Source: Gamsiella multidivaricata
Lineage: Eukaryota > Mortierellomycota > Mortierellomycetes > Mortierellales > Mortierellaceae
Assembly: GCF_025024155.1 (NCBI RefSeq)
Contig: NW_026251780.1
Location: forward strand, 1-64,000
Direction: 5' to 3'
Length of the DNA: 64,000 nt
Shown: positions 1 through 14,200 of the stretch, piece by piece
Layout: each line of letters begins with the position of its first letter
Position numbering within the stretch: position 1 is the first letter of the stretch
The notes under the pieces: generated by a model
Databases searched by the model: none
What the model was told of the DNA's origin: nothing
The model's input: only the letters and a program-made list of their open reading frames with translations
Translations under genes and position numbers: made by a program

Positions 1-1
1 G

Positions 2-211
2 GATCTGGAATACCGGGGCACAAGTCCTGAGGACAAACTCCGGGTCGAGATCATGTCGATGGAAACCGAGGGATTCGACTGGCGCGTTGAGAAGGAACGC
101 GAGCTCATAGGGACGGGCGAGATTGGTGTCATGCGCAAGTTGATTAAAGCTACGCCAGACTTTGTTGCCCTGACGCACTTTAGCACCGTCGCAAGTACCT
201 TTGAGCTATAG
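2..211 (+). CDS. 3' end of an unidentified gene
   Basis: An open frame runs in from the left edge and stops at TAG 209-211, giving the last 69 residues of a protein. The tail is mixed and charged, then ends in a serine/threonine-containing stretch (HFSTVASTFEL). I do not recognise the family and the start lies outside the window. It is convergent with SEN1, whose stop codon is about 160 bp away. It could be a terminal exon; no splice acceptor is visible before the window edge. Codon use looks like that of the neighbouring genes, which supports it being coding. Confidence 0.5.
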   Translation, partial: DLEYRGTSPEDKLRVEIMSMETEGFDWRVEKERELIGTGEIGVMRKLIKATPDFVALTHFSTVASTFEL

Positions 212-370
212 GATCCATTAGGTTGTATTCACTATAGACTATTTAACGTTGTATACGGTGCAGCTTGCCTATAGGCGCGTTTATTGTACATGTACGAATG
301 TGTGTAGGAAATGCAAATGAATACCAGCGAAAATGAAAGAAAGGAGATGCAGCAAATATAGTCTGAGAAA

Positions 371-3300
371 CTAAGTTCCACGAGGCTTCTTGTTCATAGT
401 GTTCAAAATATCATCAAGCGACGGCGCCGAGGGACGCTTGCTGTAATGTGGTGGAGGCTGGGCTGGTCGAGAAGACCCAGATGAATAGTTTGGTCTAGCG
501 GGATAGCTCTTCCTGATCGGAATCACCTGAGCAGCAAGCCTTTCGCGCGGGTCAGACTGCCGCGATGAACCTGGTGCTGTCCTCATATCCCTGGGCTTGC
601 TCTTCAGGAATAGGCTCGGGGTCGCCTTCGATCGCTTAGGCGAGGGAGGTCTATTTAAGTGGCCAGATTGGCCACCATAACCGCTCTCAGAATCGCTCGG
701 ATATGGCGGAAGTCCGTCGCTGGAGTGGTGTTGACGTCTGGGTGAGGGATTGTGCGAGTGATCCTTATTCCCGTCCATGCGACGATGATCATCAAATTCG
801 CGTCGATAATCCTGAGGGGGGTGGGGCTGATAGGAGTCCATTCGACCTGAAGGTCTAGGCGCTCGCCCTCCCTTGTACTCGTCCTCGGGAGGTCCTTGGC
901 CTGTCCAGTATCTGTTATCAGAAGGTCCCATACCTCTCTTGTGATCATTCTCCCTATTCTGCGATTCTCCCTCATCCCCTCTTGAGACGCTATTTTGCAA
1001 AAGAGATCGGTCTTGCTGTTCTAGGTTCTTGCCAGGTTCCGGTAGAGTTGGATAAACGGAGACCTCCATGATGTCGTCGATAGTAGCCATCGGCCGTTCA
1101 ATAGCGGTCGCAAGCCTGGTGTCGGCAACTCGACCATACATCTCGTTCCTGCGATCGGCCGTGATATTGGGCTTTAAGATATTCTGAGGTGATGTGGCTC
1201 CTCTTCGTCCAAAGATACCCGGTACAACCTAATAATAAAGTATAATAGCGCCACACAGGTTCGTTGCGTGTGTCAGCAAAAGTGAAGATACGAATGTGGG
1301 GCTCTTGCTCAACTAACAGCACATACCCTGGTGAACAACCCGCGGTCTTCGGCATCCCTCACAAGATCACCCCAAATCTCTTCACGCCGTAGAGTATTAG
1401 CATGTCCCAGGATGAACAGGGACTGACGCGCACGCGTTAATGCGACGTTCATGCGCCTGATATCAGCCAAAAACCCTACTGACCCCCTTGCAGAAGCACG
1501 GACACATGAGAAGATGATGATGTCCTTTTCTTGACCCTGGAAACCGTCAACTGTGTTGAAATCAACTGCTTCAAGAATGCCCTTGTCGAACACCCTCTGG
1601 AAATACTCTTTCAATGTCCGAACTTGCTGCTTGTATGGCGAAATAACACCGACTCGTCTAAAAAACTGCAAAATCGCACAGATACAAGAGACCTAGAGCG
1701 TTAGGAATGATAGAAACCTAAATACATCGAAGCTGTACAAGTGCTACTTACGTTCAGCGTTGGATTGCCGTTGCAGAGCCCCTCCAAAAGCGCGACGGCG
1801 GCTTCAGCCTCGATAGGGTTGTGCTGAGAATGAGACAATCCGATCTCTTCTCGACCTGCATATACGTCAAAGAAGCGGTATGGGGGGGTAATTGGGTTGC
1901 GATGCCACTCTGCCTTGGTTTTGATTTCCATGTCAGGACCGTCCTTCAGAAGTGCCTTGTAAAATTCTCGTGAGGGGAATATACTGATGTCGGGATGCAT
2001 ACGATACTGGATACTGAGCAAGTGAACCGAAGTCGGTGCGAGTCTCTGGATGCGGACGAAAAGACTTTGATTATACGCGTACTGAGCTGCCAATTGGGAT
2101 ATCACTGTGGGCGGAAGCTGGTTAGGGTCTATTCCAGAAAGAAAGAGGTAAAAATAAAGCCATTCGTTAATGTTATGGATCTTCAACTGCAATAGTAAAG
2201 CAATAACAGCAGCTCAGCACACTAGAAGCCTACCTCCGACCAAGATACACCGCTTGCAGCCATATTTCAACGGGATCAATGAGCTGATTTCGACTGATTG
2301 GGCTGCCTCATCGATAATAACACTCTCAAAGGTGAAAACCGACGTCGTGAGCAGATCGTGGCCACTGGCACTCAGGGTCGAGCAAATGACATCCGCTTCG
2401 CCCAGAATCTTGTTTCGTGCGTCCTTCCTTGCCTGATCCTTCTTTTGTGAAGCCTCTTGTTGGTTGGAGCGGGCACTATCTAGTTCCTGACCTAGCTGCC
2501 ATTTCGACTTGTTGATCGCCTTGACCTTGGACTGTGCATTGGTGATCGACATAGGGTCACTGGCATCTTTGGCCTGCACTAGCTCCAATCGCGCCTTTTC
2601 GAGGTCCTGTTGCAGCTGCCGCATCTTCTCGCGCATCGAAACCAATGACTGGGAAACAGATTGAAACTCTTCCTTCGAAGAACTGCTTGATTCTAGTTCT
2701 TTTGCAATGAGCGTATCCAGCGCCACATCCCTCACTTCGGCATTGACGGTCTCGAGTGTTCCAACGCGCACGACTTTAGGTATGTAAATCTGCCCAACGG
2801 TATTCCGAATACCACCCTTCAGTCGCTTTACAATTTCGTCAATGGCTGCATTCGAAGGAGCACAGACGAGAATGCGGCTAACGGTGCCGGTCTGTAAAGG
2901 ACGCTCCGATACTCGCGACGATTGAACAACAGGTGCTGCACGCTGGCGAGAGCCGTCGGCTAGAAGCGCTCCAACTAATCCGAGAATCGTCTTCGTCTTT
3001 CCTGTACCAGGGGGACTGAAGGGAGAGTGAAAACATATAAATTGTTAAAAATGCATTCTCTTCATGTGGTACCGTCTACCTCCATAAATGGGAAGCCTAC
3101 CCTTGAATCAACGTAAATCCTATTGGTTTTTCAATTGCTGCGACAATTGCCTGGGCTTGTGGAGTGTTGACCTGGTAAATGTCCATAACCTTCTGGGTGT
3201 TCTCGAGTGAGGGCTTCTTGACTGGTGTGTTGGGTGGATTAAGAATGTCGTTGCAGAGCTCATAGTATCGCATGGCGGCCAGAGCGGCGTACTCGCGGTG

Positions 3301-6300
3301 CGTCGTAGTTAAGCTGAAGGAAAGCAATACCAATAAGGCGAGGGTAAGTGCCAGGTTTACACAGACTAATATATAGGCGAAACTTGAAGAGAAAACAAAG
3401 GGGACTTACTTCAGCATCTTGAGCACGGACCAAGTCGTCTTTGGGCGCATAAACATGAGTGGGCTCGATTCTTCGATTTTCAAATACGTTCGGAAGATCA
3501 CCTCGCATTCGCCCTTGGCCTTTGTGATGGACTGAACTTTGGCGAAAAATGGCTTGGCTCTTGCAGCATTCCCTGTCGCACTAAACACATCCTTGATAAC
3601 GGGGTCCGAAACCACGACAACATCCTCGACCATTAAGCTACTTGCTCTATCCAGCGGGATCTTCATGTGTATGTCCTGAAAGTTGTCGATGGAGACACGG
3701 TTGATAAACTGGGCCAGGACTGAATCGGACGACTGGTTGGCCTCCTCTCGCGCACCCATGAGCTGCTGCCAACACTCGAGTACCAGCAGAGGTTCGAACG
3801 CCTTGATGTAGTCGTTGACAGAGTTGAATCTTGATGGAATGGTCGTATACTCCCTGTCACCAGGTGGTCGATCGCCAGCAGAAGAGACATCCCACTTCAA
3901 GATTTGAGCGTGCAGCGCGGCAAGGTTGGGCGCCAGCCTATTTTGTCTCTGAGCGTCCTCGATGACCTTCTGGCGACGAATGGCGACTGTGTCCACAAAT
4001 TTGGCGGGGCCAATTACTTCTTTCAAATCCAAGAGTTTAGTCTTCCTTGGCTCCTGAGCCTTGTTGTTCCTGTTGTTCCACTTCTCCTCCGCATCGACCA
4101 AGCTGCTTAGTCCACTATCCATATCATCAGATTCGCTGCCGCTCTCGCTCTCGCTCTCAGATACAGATGGCTTAGATACGATGGCAGCTGCTACAGCAGG
4201 GTTAGGGATCGGTGGTCGCTTCGCTATCTCGCGGGCTATTTTAGTGGCGGCTGCCATATCCATGCGCTCCCTTCTGTGATCCGCTCTCATCTGGCTCAGC
4301 TTGCTTCCCTTTTTGACCTCCAGTGCCTTCGGGGTAGGTTTGAAGGTAAGTTTCTGAGCGAGGTTGCCGAAGCGGTTCAAAGACGCAGGAAGTCGACGCG
4401 CCGTCGTCGAACCTCCTGCAGGAATCCCGCCGCTTGATCCAATGGAGGTGAAGTTCAACTTTGTTTGGTAAGGGTTGTTCTCAGACGTAAGTTGATAAAA
4501 GAAATTCGGCCGTGTAGAAGAGGCAGGAGCAACAGAGGGAGTAGTCACCGTCAGTGTCTTGTTCTGATCCTTAGATACCGAAGCCGAGGATTGATTCTCC
4601 ATATCGTCTTTGTCATCCTCGTCAAAGTCCAGTTCAACCAGATCGACCTCGTTAATATCGTCAAAATCATCATCCGAAATCTCGATAGGTTCATTTTTGG
4701 CCGCTGACACGCTTGTTTCCTGCATAAGGGGTGTCTTTTGGAGCGAGGATGGAGCTGCTCCATTTGCGTAGGCGACGTGCCGACTAAGTGTGATCCAGAG
4801 AGTCTCGCGCTGTTCCGGCGTAAGCAGGCTCTTAATCTTGGGGTTCCCTTCTGCAATTCCTGTCAAATATGCGTTCGTCTTGTCGCCGATAAAGCTGCTA
4901 TGGTCGGCTAGCAGATTTAAGACAGCGCAAACCAGCTCGATAGCCGAAGTGCAAAGAGTCGTGTCTTGAGCATAGGTCCAGTCTGCAATGCGCGGTAGTC
5001 CGTCTTTCATGGCTTCCAGCGGCATGGTCTCTATTCTAGTAGATGGCTTCTGCTCGTCGAATTCGTCCACCATGTCCTGATCCAGACCATTAGCATCCAA
5101 CCCCTGCTTTTCAAACTCCAAAAGGCGCTCAAAGTAACGGATCTTTCCGATGATCAAAAGTCCAACATTCGCCACGACCTTCATTGTCCTGATAGTCTCT
5201 TGTCGATCCTGTAAATCAGCCCATGTTGTCCTGCCAGCGACAAAAGCGGCCTTGAGCGATAGCCATATCGAATTCCAGAGCGTTTTTATCAAGGATACAT
5301 GCTGTGCCACGTCCTGTGATGATGTGAGGTCTAAGAAAATTTGAAGATAGAGCCCTCCTTCGCCGTCAATTGAGTTGTTAAGAAAGAGGGTTGTCACAGA
5401 GTCCAACAGAAGCTCAAACAGTGCCGGTGGGGTAGCTCCTCCGGGACTGCCTCGGTCGCGAAAATCCGCCAAGATGCTATCCAGCTCCTCCATGCTTCTT
5501 TCGCCTCCGAGCTGGTACGCAAGTCTAAGACAGGATGGTCGCGTCACTTCTTGCCAGGCGAACCGCATGATGAACAGAGCCTGTGTTTTCGTCTCAGGGT
5601 CAGGGCTACACCACAATTTCAGCAGCTTGACCAAGAATCGCTTGTTATCATGATTGGTGAGTCTCTTAAGCCATTCCTCTCCCTGTGTGGCAAATCCCTG
5701 GAGCAGAATCGAGTTGGCCCGAAATACAACGTCCAAGTCGTCGTTGAATAACCCAGACATGCGGAGAGTGTCCTCACTAAAGCGAGGCTTGATCTCCAGC
5801 TTGGGTAACAGCGTCAGCTTTGCAAAATGCTCCAGCATGCAGGTTTGCCACTCCATGAGCTGCTCATGATATTCTGGATCCAGTCGGTCCCGATGATCCG
5901 GACGTCCGATGGATGATGTCGTTTGTGCCAGACGCAGCCAGAGCACCGGGTTTGCCTTATCTATTCTACCGACCACCTCAGCCTTAGCGGTAATGGTGGC
6001 AGTTCCGTAATTTCGCCACATAATCCCCGACTCACGCTCTAGTAATGCGAACGTGAACCTCCTGCCAGCAGCCGACGTGCGCGCTGCTAACCCAGCGATA
6101 CGTTGTGCGGTATGAGGAGCCAGCCCCGACATATTGAGCGCGCCTGATCCCAGGGCACAAATCGGTCCGAGCCACGTCAAATGCTCCGATAGTGTTTCCA
6201 CAATTGCTCCCAAGAGACCGTCATCCTGCCGCCCGCTGAGTAGCTGAAAGACAATGCTGATCATCTCGAGGTCGAATTCCAGGTATTCGTTGTTTGGAAT

Positions 6301-7802
6301 GTGGTCCATCTCGGGGGCTGGTGCTGCGTCTGCTGTTCTAATGGCGATGCGTCGGCTAATAACACTCAGAAGATCGCTTGCTGTGGATATCAGAATCTCT
6401 GATAGATGAAAGATTCCAGAGAGAGAGTTGATGAAGTGCGATATCCAGGTTGTGTACTCCGCGTATACTCGAGAAAGAGCTTGGGTGGTCAGCGCATCCT
6501 TGGTAGCTTGCTCCTTTGTGACAAGTGCTGTGATGTACTCCAGTGTTCCGCGATGCTTAAATGCAGACCGGAGAATTTCCTCCGGCCCCTCTAGACCTTC
6601 GGGCATTTGTCCTGCATCATTTCTCCAGAAGTCCTGTTTCAAATTCCCGACTAGATGAAATGCAATGCGACATGTCTCAAGAAATATCGCTGATGGCGTT
6701 TCTGAATCTTTGATCGATTTCAAGAGCTGAGTACGAAGTGTCATCCACGAGGCCTTGTCATTTTTGATCGCCAAATGAATCACGTCGCGCCCCATGTTAG
6801 ATAGCATTGTTCGAATCGCCCTCCAGATGCGAGCCGAATCGGTCGAAAGAGGCATGCTTGTCCTATCGACTCCAATTAGCGATCCACTCGACATGTCCAG
6901 GGCTATTTTCCAAACCACCGGAAATTGCTCCCAACCGTTCCACCTCTCAGGAAGTAAGGAATCACCGGCTGCAGCAAGGTTACTCGTATAGATTGCCCAG
7001 GATTGGATGGCGACATCACTGTGCAGCATAAGCAGCCAAAGCCCTGGAAGTACAGAAAGGATCTTGATCTTCTTGTGGGCCAACAACTGGCTAATCAAGG
7101 CTGCCAATGGCTCCGAGATCCGTTCCGAGTAGTTTGGGAGGAACAATAACGATGGATCGAGCAAGACCTCGCAGACGCATATCTTTTTCCGTTTTTGAGT
7201 CTCTGGTGAAGACAAGGCTCCCATCAGGCTTTCCATCCTTTTCTCCAGACGGGTACAATCCCACTCGAGCAGCGTATGAAAGAAGACATTGACCACATCC
7301 TCATCATACTGCTTGAGTAACCTAGAAGTTATGAAACTGCAATTAGATACAGAAAAAGTACCACAAAATCGTCTTTTCTGAGAAATGCATGTTACCTAGC
7401 CAGATACACCCTCCTATCCTGCTGATACGATTCTGTACAGTCCAAACAGCCGCTGAGAATCCCCTCCATGATTTGTTTGAATTGCTCCAACGAGCTGTTT
7501 GTGTCGAGGGAGAAGATGTGTAGCAGCTCAATTGATATCGGCCGTAAGTCGGGATGGCACCACCAATGGAGGGTCGATTGTTGGAGGACTTGCGCCAAGG
7601 ATTCAGATAGGAGTTCATGCAATGCTTCTGGAGGTGCATTGGGCTGGTTATGCCGCTCCAGAAGGGCATTTAGCTCTCGGACAAGTTCAGAAGAGGGGCC
7701 GTCATTACAGGTGGTGAGGAGATGGTTTGACGACGTGGAATTGGCAGTGAATTGCTTGATGTTCCTGTTGTTCACGGTCAATGCATGGTCGTCGTGTTCC
7801 AT
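371..7802 (-). CDS. SEN1: Sen1-type superfamily 1 RNA/DNA helicase
   Basis: Nuclear helicase of the Sen1/senataxin family, which acts in termination of RNA polymerase II transcription and R-loop removal. Exons in transcript order: 7802-7396, 7321-3410, 3313-3101, 3015-2234, 2128-1752, 1665-1327, 1228-371. Phases agree throughout and predict 2295 residues, close to yeast Sen1 (2231). Residues 1 to about 1300 form the long helical SEN1 N-terminal region, ending in an acidic and serine-rich linker. The helicase core follows: Walker A GPPGTGKT near residue 1511 (split by an intron just before it), IIDEAAQ near 1746, GDPNQLPP, QYRMHPDIS, VDGFQGQEKD and NVALTRAR. A coiled prong-like insert (about residues 1600-1700) sits between motifs Ia and II. 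The C-terminal 280 residues are basic, proline/serine-rich and probably disordered. The start ATG at 7802 has no better upstream alternative. Divergent from TOR. Confidence 0.95.
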
Positions 7803-8258
7803 ATTTGGCTAGGTGAAGATGAGCAGAATCACCAGAATGGTGAACAGGAAAGACAAAGGAGCAGGGGATGTTAAGGAAAGAGTCGGTGTGGTATTCAACC
7901 TCGACGCTTCATTTGCGCCACCATTTTTTGCATTTTTCATTTGCCCAGGGCAGAGGGGTCGAGTGTACGATTACTCACGTACACGTACGTGTTGTGCCCG
8001 TCCCCTTTTTCACTACCACGGTCGCGACGACGCTCCCACTTCCCACCCCAAAACGATCATCTCAACCGGAGCATAACTTACCCACAAACAGGACCTTGAA
8101 GGGAAACAGAAGCAGCAGTAGCAGCAGCAGCAGCAACCGGGACTCATTCTCACCTACGGGGAAACAGAGCTGCGCAACCACCACGCCATTGCCGACAGAC
8201 ACATAAGACAGAGCAGCCTTTGCCATCCGAAGGTCACATACTGACCTTGTTACATACC
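7803..8258. promoter_or_regulatory. Shared divergent SEN1-TOR promoter region
   Basis: The 456 bp between the two start codons must hold both promoters and both 5' UTRs. I see no clear TATA box. It contains a palindromic TACGTGTACGT-type patch around 7976-7992 (tcacgtacacgtacgtg) and an AGC-trinucleotide run at 8109-8136 close to the TOR start. Assignment as a bidirectional promoter follows from the gene arrangement only. Confidence 0.6.
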
Positions 8259-11200
8259 ATGGCGACGGCACCGCCCCCAGATACCCTATCGAAGCTGACG
8301 AACGACCTCAAGTCAAAGTAAGACGTGAGGAGGACTATAGGGATCCATGAATATTGCGTTTTTATTATTATTATTATTATTATTTTTCGCTTCTGTACAA
8401 AGGCTGACTTATGTATTGTCCCGTATTACTTGCTCATTCAACTGCTTTCGCTAGAAATGAGGAGGTCAGGTCACTGTCGGCACAGGCCTTGAAGGAATAT
8501 GTAAGGCTTTTGACAAGCAAAACTGTGGGAATTTTCGTTGCGGTTGAATCTTTACTGGACCTGGTTTACTCATTTATTGAAACAACTGAAATCCTGTGTA
8601 GGTCGCTGTCATGTCGAGGGAGCTATCGGGGCAGGACCTGACTAGATTTTACGGCGAGGTCAATAGTATCATCTGGACACTTGTACAGAGCGTTGACAAT
8701 AATGACAAACTATGCGGTGTCATGATTATTGGTAATTGCATCAATAACCTCCTACAGATCGCACTCATTCTTCAGACATTTGATATGTACGCCTAGATTC
8801 ACCAAGGCTCTTTACTTTATTTTATTTGTCTTTATTCGATCTAGACAAGTTGATTGGGATTGAAGGCGAGGAAAACACGACGCAGGAAACCCGGTTCGCA
8901 AATTACTTGCGACAGCTGTTCCCTGCAGACGTAAAGACTATGACAGTCGCTGCAAGAGCATTAGGTATGTGCATGAATATTTGTTGCCAATGTAGGGCTG
9001 ATCAAGTTTGTAAGAATGGCACCTGACAACCTTCTATCTGCTCTGGGTCCATAATTAGGAAAATTGGCGCAACAGGGAGGAACATTCACCACAGAGTTTG
9101 TCGAGTTTGAGCTGAAAAGGGCAATCGAATGGCTCACAGGTAGAGGCGCAGGGACAAGATAAACTTATAATTTGCTTGAGCTTTGCCGGTTTTCTCTCGT
9201 CTAAGTTCTCCGTATTCGCATCACATAGGAGATCGGCAGGAAGCACGACGCCATGCTAGTGTGTTAGTTCTTGCTGAGCTCGTCCGCCATGCAGATGTCA
9301 TTGTTTATCAATATGTTCCTTCCATATTGGATCATATCTGGGTCGCATTCAGGGATCCAAATGTACGTGTTCGTCATGAGCCTAATAATACGCGGGCAAC
9401 GCGTCAAAATGCCGCCATATTGAATCTTTCTCGTCTATTATCTATTAGCAAAACATCCGGATTGCAGCCGCAGATGCTCTAAGCGCTGTCCTGCTTATCG
9501 TCTCAGACCGCAACAGTACAAAAAAAACCGATTGGTACAACAGGATTAACGAGGAAGCACAGCGTGGCCTACGGATTGCCTCGACCGAAAGTATTCATGG
9601 TTCACTCTTGATTTACCGTGAGCTACTGCTCCATGCTGGAATGGTGAGTGGAGAAGCAAACATTTGAGATGTTTAACTCGGCTCATAGATAAAAAAGATT
9701 GCTGAACTCCTTCCTTTGAATTGTTCGCGGAACAGTTTATGCATGAGCGATACAAAAGCACCTGTGAGACTGTATTCCAGTACAGGGATCACCGAGATGG
9801 TCTTGTTCGCCGAGCGGTAATCTCGCTAATCCCCGATCTGGCATCGTATAACCCTACAGAATTCGCGAGCGTCTATCTGCATCGGTCCATGATTCATATC
9901 CTCAGCCAGCTTCGCAAGGACAAGGAGCGCTCAATAATGAAGGAAAAGGATCGGTCGAATGCTTTCATCGCCATCGGAAAGGTTGCGCTCGTAGCTGGAG
10001 CGGACATGGGGGAGTTTCTTGACGATATCCTCATCTGCATAAAGGATGGACTCAGGCTAAAGAGGTATGTGCAAGAATATCAGGGTTCCGAGGATAGTAG
10101 GTTAAATTCTACAGATGTTACAGCTATAAACTTGACACGCTCGCTCGATCTGCGTTCTTCATTAGCAAAAACCGCATCCAAACAGATACGCCAATATTCA
10201 GTTGCATTAGTATGCTGGCTAACGCGGTTGGGTTAGCGCTCACAAAACACGTCCAGGCGCACGAACTGCTGGAGCTGATGTTTGCTACGGGGCTGAGTGA
10301 ACCACTGCGTCAGTCGCTGGCCGACCTTTCGAACTGTATACCCCCATTGCTACCCGTCATCCAAGGTACGATGGCTACATCATAGCTGGTATTAATGTCC
10401 GCAATGCTTCCCTTTGGATCTATGTTCGTAAGGCTGACTCGGCATTTTTATGTCATCAAATTTATAGACCGCCTTCTCAACATGCTCTCTGTGATTCTTG
10501 GCGGACAACCGTATAAGCCTCTCGGAGCTCCAAGCTCGGCACGGACAGGGCTGTCGAACTCACCTGTCCGGCGCGATATTCAATCCGCAGAACCGAAGGA
10601 TGTGGAACTGATCATCCTTGCGCTCACGACACTGGGATCCTTTAACTTCTCTGGACATCCCCTGAACGAGTTTGTGCGTGATTGTTGCATCCCATATCTG
10701 GAGGATGACAACCCGGACATCAGAAGATCGGCTGCTCAAACTTGCTGCCAGTTATTTGTTCGGGACCCTATTTGTTTTCAAATCAGTACTCACGCTGTCC
10801 AGGTTGTGGGCGAAGTTCTGGAAAAGCTGCTCACTGTGGGCATTGCAGATCCAGATCCTGTTATCCGGCAGACTGTCATGGCGTCCCTGGATGAGAGATT
10901 CGATCGCCATCTTGCTCAAGCAGAGAACGTCCGCTCGCTGTTTATTGCCTTGAACGACGAGGTCTTTACGATCCGTGAGTACGCTATCACGACAATCGGT
11001 CGACTCTCAGCGCACAACCCCGCCTATGTCATGCCATCGCTGCGAAAGACGCTAATTCAACTCCTGACGGAAATTGAGTACTCGGGTGTGAGTCGTAATA
11101 AGGAGGAGAGTGCGCGACTGTTGGCATTGCTGGTGATTGCGTCGCAGCGTCTTGTAAAACCGTATGTCGAGTCCATCATCAAAGTTTTGCTGCCCAAGGC

Positions 11201-14200
11201 CAAGGACCAAAGCGCAGGAGTTGTCTCAAGCATCTTGGCGGCACTCGGAGAGCTCGCTCGAGTTGGTGGTGAAGACCTTCTTCCTTTCATGGATCAGCTC
11301 ATGCCATTGATCATTGATACACTCCAAGACCAGAGCTCCTTAACAAAGAGAAGTGCTGCACTGAAGACACTCGGGCAGTTGGCAAGTAACACGGGATATG
11401 TGATCGACCCGTATATCAAGTATCCGGGACTTTTGGACACCCTGATGACAATTTTGAAGACAGAACAGTCTGCCAACATTCGGAAGGAGACCATCAAGCT
11501 GCTGGGTATCCTCGGAGCCCTCGACCCTTACCGTCACAAGGTATTCATTGATTACAGGCACTTGATTCGGGTCTGCTGCAGTGATGGAATCCGTATCTGA
11601 CATACTTCCTTTTTTATTTCTCGCTAAACTAGCAAATGATCATCGAATCTGTGGACGATAACCAAGCAGATAAATCGCAGAGCTCAGATGTATCGCTTCT
11701 AATGGCGGGACTTGGACCTTCGTCAGAGGACTACTACCCCACAGTTGTGATCAATGCGCTACTGAAGATTTTGAAGGATCCATCTCTGAGCCAGCAGTAC
11801 CAACCTGCCACTCAAGCCATTTTAAACATCTTCCAGGCGTTACAGCTGAAGATGGTTCCCTTCTTGCCGCAGGTACGGGGTCGACTACTCAAGAGTGTTT
11901 TAGCAGGGCGTTGATCATTACACGGAACGCTAACAGCTCAAATAATCTATTGTTTCTATAGATTATGCCAGTGTACCTAAGCATTATGCAGTCCGGCACT
12001 CTTCTCAACCTCGACTTTTACTTTGAGAAGATGGGGTTCCTTGTCTTGATTGTCAAGCTTCACATCCGCCCGTACCTTCCGGATTTGCTGCAGCTCGTTA
12101 GAGACAACTGGAGCCACACAAGATTGCAGGAGCGCATTATTGGACTGGTGGAGAGCATTGCCGTTGCCCTCGATGGAGAATTCAAGGCATACCTGCCGAA
12201 CCTTCTGCAATCCTTCCTCGCCGTGTTTGACAACGACATGACAGAAAGACATGATGCATCCCTTCGTGTGCTGCAGGCGTTTGTCAAGTTCGGGTCCAAT
12301 ATTGAGGAGTACATGCATCTTGTCATCCCCGTCCTTGTCAAGACGTTTGAAAAGCCAGATTCGCCCATGCATCTGCGTAGAGCTGCCATCAACACGATCG
12401 GCACATTGGCAAAGAGAGTCAACTTTTCTGATTATGCGTCCAGGATCATACATCCATTCGCTCGTATCCTTGCCTTGCCCGGACCTGAACTGAGGATGCC
12501 TACTATGGATGCGCTGTGCTCCTTAGTTCTGCAACTTGGACAAGACTACGTGAACTTTATTCCAATGATCAAGAAGGTTAGTCGCTGCTCCATGTTAACA
12601 CATTCCTTTTGATCCTTGACGCGAAATTAACATTTTGATACATCATAATAGGTTTTGATCCGCGCGAGAATTAGCCATGCAACGTACGATAACTTGGTGT
12701 CGAAGCTTTTGAAACGCGAACCGCTGCCCTCGGACTTACCTGGATTGGGTGACGATCGATATGTGGTCATGGCAGATGTGCCTCAGGCTGAATCCGGAAT
12801 CCGCAAGCTCCCTGTCAACCAGGCCTCACTGCGCAGAGCATGGGACACCCAACCCCGTTCAACCAAGGACGACTGGGCAGACTGGATCCGACGACTTTGC
12901 TTGGAGATGCTCAAGGAAACACCTTCACATGCACTCAGAGCGTGCGCGGACATGGCAATTTCGTACCACCCCTTGGCCAGAGAGCTTTTTAATGCTGCGT
13001 TCGTTTCGTGCTGGAGTGAGCTATTGGACCAATATCAGGTATATATCGCTCTTTCATTGAGGTGATTCGCGAGCAATGCCAATTGCAATAAGACTGATAT
13101 ATGTTTTATCCTTTATATGTCCCTGAATAACCTATAGGAGGAATTGGCGAGAGCTTTGGTAACAGCATTGACTGCGTCCAACATTTCGCCTGAAATTATT
13201 CAGATTCTTCTCAACCTCGCCGAGTTCATGGAACATGACGACAAACCACTTCCGATCGACATTCGGACTTTGGGCGAATATGCTGCCAAGAGCCATGCGT
13301 TCGCTAAAGCGTTGCACTACAAGGAGCTCGAATTCTTGACTGAACCCTCAACGAATGCGATTGAGGATCTGATTGGAATCAACAATAATCTTCAGCAACC
13401 TGACGCCGCTGCGGGCATTCTCACACATGCTCAGCTGCACCATGACTTTGAGCTCAAGGAGGCGTGGTATGAACGACTCCAGCGGTGGGAGGATGCGCTT
13501 GCAGCGTATGAGCGGAAACAGCAGGAGAATCCAGATGATCTTACACTGACGGTCCAGCGCATGCGATGCCTGCATGCACTCGGAGAATGGGATGCTCTTT
13601 CGTCTCTAGCTCAGACCAAGTGGGGTAGCTCGCCAACTAAGGTGCGTCAAAGGATGGCGTCCTTTGCTGCTGCGGCTGCATGGGGATTGGGCCAGTGGGA
13701 ACTCTTGGACGAATACATCTCCGCGATGCAGGATAACTCGGATAGGGCCTTTTTCAAGGCCATTTTGGCGCTTCACCGCAACCAATTTCCAGAGGCGGAG
13801 AAATACATCGACAAGACCCGCAACATGTTGGATACAGAGCTGACCGCGCTTGTGGGCGAGAGCTACAACCGAGCGTACGCAACCGTGGTTCGTGTTCAAA
13901 TGATGGCTGAACTGGAGGAGATTATCACCTACAAGCAGTACCACGACCAGCCCGATCGACAGGCGACTATCCGCCGCACATGGATGAAGCGACTGAAAGG
14001 ATGCCAGAGAAACGTAGAGGTTTGGCAGAAGTTGATCAAAGTCCATGCAATTGTGATTTCGCCAGCTCAGGACATGGAAATGCGAATCAAGTTTATGAAC
14101 CTGTGCCGCAAGAACGGTCGACTCAAGTTGGCGGAGAACACGATGAGCACTCTTATGGGACCAGAGACTGCGGACATGAGCTTCACAGCAATGACGCAGG

